Assembly (NCBI GenBank): GCA_050920955.1
Contig: JBPBQS010000013.1
Coordinates: forward strand, 1-7,379
Source: CAXSEF01 sp050920955
Lineage (GTDB): Bacteria; Pseudomonadota; Alphaproteobacteria; Acetobacterales; Acetobacteraceae
Reading direction: 5' to 3'
Length of the DNA: 7,379 nucleotides
The position numbers and the translations under genes are program-made. Below the pieces are notes generated by a model, which saw nothing but the letters and a program-made list of their open reading frames with translations, was not told the DNA's origin and searched no databases. Of the stretch, positions 6,095-7,379 are shown in pieces; the first letter of the stretch is position 1; each line of letters starts with the position of its first letter.

Positions 6095-7188
6095 GGGTTG
6101 CCGGGCGGTTCCTGGCGCTGGCGCTGCTGCTGTCGGGCGCGCCGGCGCTCGCGGACGAGGCGGGTCTGCAGCGCTTCGGCGAGGGGGACCTGCCGCTGGA
6201 GAACGGCGGCGTCATCCATGACTTCGCCATCGCCTACATGACGGAAGGCACGCTGAACGCCGCGAGGTCGAACGCGGTGCTGATGGTCACGGCGATCGGG
6301 GGCAACCACCACCGCATCGACTTCCTGATCGGGCCGGGCAAGGGCATCGACACCGACCACCTGTTCGTCATCAAGACGGACGCGATCGGCAACGGGCTGA
6401 CGACCTCGCCCAGCACCAGCACCACCCAGCACGGGCCGGACTTCCCGCACTTCACCATACGCGACATGGTCGAGAGCCAGTACCGGCTGCTGCAGCATCT
6501 CGGCATCACGCACCTGGTCGCGGTCGCGGGCGCGTCGATGGGCGGGATGCAGACGCTGCAGTGGGGCGTGTCGCACCCCGCCATGATGGACAGCCTGGTC
6601 GCGCTCACGCCGATGGCGCGCACGTCGGCCTGGTCGATCGCCGTCAACCACGCGACGCGCCGGGCGCTGATGCTCGACCCGGCGTTCCAGGGCGGGCGCT
6701 ACGCGACGCAGCCGGTCGACGGCTGGCGGATGCGGGCCGACGTGCTGCAGGTGCTGGCGACGCGCACGCCCGAGGCCATGCGGAAGCAGTTCGCCGAGCC
6801 GGCGCAGGTCGAGGACTGGATCGCCAGCCAGGAGGACGCGGTGGTCAAGGCGGGCTTCGACGCCAACGACTGGATCGCGCAGACCTGGGCCTACGACCGA
6901 CACAACGTCGGCGACACCCCGGTGGACGGCGCGGCGCCGTTCGGGGGCGACCCGGTGCGCGCGCTGCACGCCGTGAAGGCGCGGGCGCTGCTGATGTCGG
7001 GCGAGCTCGACCTCTACAACCCCGTCGAGGAGGGGATCGCCGCGGCCGAGGCGATTCCGGACGGGCGGCACGTGACGATCCCGTCCGTCCAGGGCCACGT
7101 CGCCGCCTCGCCGGGGTACAGGCCGGCGGACCTGGAGTTCATCAACGCCACGGTGCGCGGCTTCCTGGACCAGGGCGCGCGGCCGTAG
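6091..7188 (+). CDS. Exported MetX-like alpha/beta hydrolase (homoserine acetyltransferase superfamily)
   Basis: A 365-aa precursor. The GTG start at 6091 shares bases with the TGA of the upstream esterase (GTGA), a typical translational coupling junction; no strong separate ribosome site is visible. Residues 1-21 are a signal peptide (RVAGRF, then LALALLLSGAPALA, cleavage before DEA), which supports this start. The body matches the MetX-like branch of alpha/beta hydrolases: IGPGKGIDTDHLFVIKTDAIGNG near 80-102, PDFPHFTIRDMVESQYRLL near 116-134, and the nucleophile elbow GASMGGMQTLQWG with Ser149. Asp307 (SGELDLYNP) and His336 (VQGHVAASPG) complete the triad. True homoserine O-acetyltransferases are cytoplasmic, and this protein carries an export signal, so a methionine biosynthesis role is unlikely. 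A periplasmic ester or amide hydrolase, or an acyltransferase, is more plausible. With the adjacent exported esterase it may act on one substrate in two steps; that is inference. Confidence 0.87.
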   Translation: MRVAGRFLALALLLSGAPALADEAGLQRFGEGDLPLENGGVIHDFAIAYMTEGTLNAARSNAVLMVTAIGGNHHRIDFLIGPGKGIDTDHLFVIKTDAIGNGLTTSPSTSTTQHGPDFPHFTIRDMVESQYRLLQHLGITHLVAVAGASMGGMQTLQWGVSHPAMMDSLVALTPMARTSAWSIAVNHATRRALMLDPAFQGGRYATQPVDGWRMRADVLQVLATRTPEAMRKQFAEPAQVEDWIASQEDAVVKAGFDANDWIAQTWAYDRHNVGDTPVDGAAPFGGDPVRALHAVKARALLMSGELDLYNPVEEGIAAAEAIPDGRHVTIPSVQGHVAASPGYRPADLEFINATVRGFLDQGARP

Positions 7189-7204
7189 GGCGGGGCCGCG
7201 TATC

Positions 7205-7379
7205 TCACATCAGCTTGCGCATCCGGTCCGCCATGTCCTTCGGGCTGGTGCCGGTGCCGAAGATCGCCACGAACTTTCCGGCGGGGTCCATCAGGTAGAT
7301 GATCGAGCTGTGGTCCATGTCGTAGCCACCGGACTTGTTCGGGTGCTTGGCCGCGTAGACCCGGTACTCCTTCTCCGCC
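7205..7379 (-). CDS. SCO1/SenC family copper-chaperone/thioredoxin-like protein, C-terminal fragment
   Basis: Only the last 57 residues lie in the window; the gene continues past the right edge. The stop codon is TGA, read on the - strand at 7207-7205. The visible sequence runs EKEYRVYAAKHPNKSGG, then YDMDHSSIIYLMDPAGKFVA, and ends SPKDMADRMRKLM. The DHSSIIYLMDP segment is characteristic of SCO1/SenC/PrrC proteins; its histidine is the copper ligand that partners the CxxxC cysteines, which lie outside this window. Family members deliver copper to cytochrome c oxidase or act as periplasmic thiol redox proteins. It converges on the MetX-like hydrolase with 16 bases between stop codons, leaving no room for a conventional intergenic terminator. 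Confidence 0.9.
   Translation of the reverse strand, partial: AEKEYRVYAAKHPNKSGGYDMDHSSIIYLMDPAGKFVAIFGTGTSPKDMADRMRKLM

Noticed and set aside
6013..7098. A 361-codon - strand frame over the MetX-like hydrolase
   Set aside because: It is antisense to a well-supported gene, and its translation is Arg/His/Val-rich without family motifs.

Overview
The window is very GC-rich and densely coded. It looks like chromosome of an alphaproteobacterium, possibly Rhodospirillales/Acetobacteraceae. The clues are an HWE-family histidine kinase, a match to the alphaproteobacterial EcfG (general stress response sigma factor) promoter consensus, and a SCO1/SenC-type copper protein. The family-level placement is inference from style, not a proven assignment. 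No tRNA, rRNA, CRISPR array, transposase or phage gene is visible.

Left part (1-4827), a signalling module on the + strand. A receiver-less CheB methylesterase with a C-terminal zinc-ribbon-like motif (75-1112) is followed after 109 bases by a very large hybrid protein (1222-4827, 1201 aa). The hybrid contains, in order, a degenerate CheB domain, a CheR methyltransferase domain, a PAS-like region, a seven-heptad coiled coil, two more PAS domains and an HWE histidine kinase core. The CheB domain inside the hybrid has lost its nucleophilic serine, while the separate CheB next door keeps the whole Ser-His-Asp triad. The two could therefore be complementary halves of a methylation/demethylation pair acting on a sensor kinase rather than on a chemoreceptor. 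A GGAAC-N16-TGTT element lies 45 bases before the first start codon. It closely resembles the EcfG promoter, and HWE kinases are known inputs to that stress pathway.

Middle (4828-5044), a 217-base intergenic gap. It is much richer in A/T and purine/pyrimidine tracts than its surroundings. It holds two diverged, inverted copies of a roughly 50-base element that could fold into one long imperfect hairpin.

Right part (5045-7188), two exported alpha/beta hydrolases on the + strand. The first is a hormone-sensitive-lipase (HSL) type esterase. The second is a homoserine acetyltransferase (MetX)-like hydrolase whose GTG start overlaps the previous stop codon. Both have signal peptides and complete catalytic triads, so they probably form a co-translated pair working outside the cytoplasm.

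Right edge (7205-7379). The C-terminal end of a SCO1/SenC family protein lies on the - strand, converging on the second hydrolase with only 16 bases between the two stop codons.
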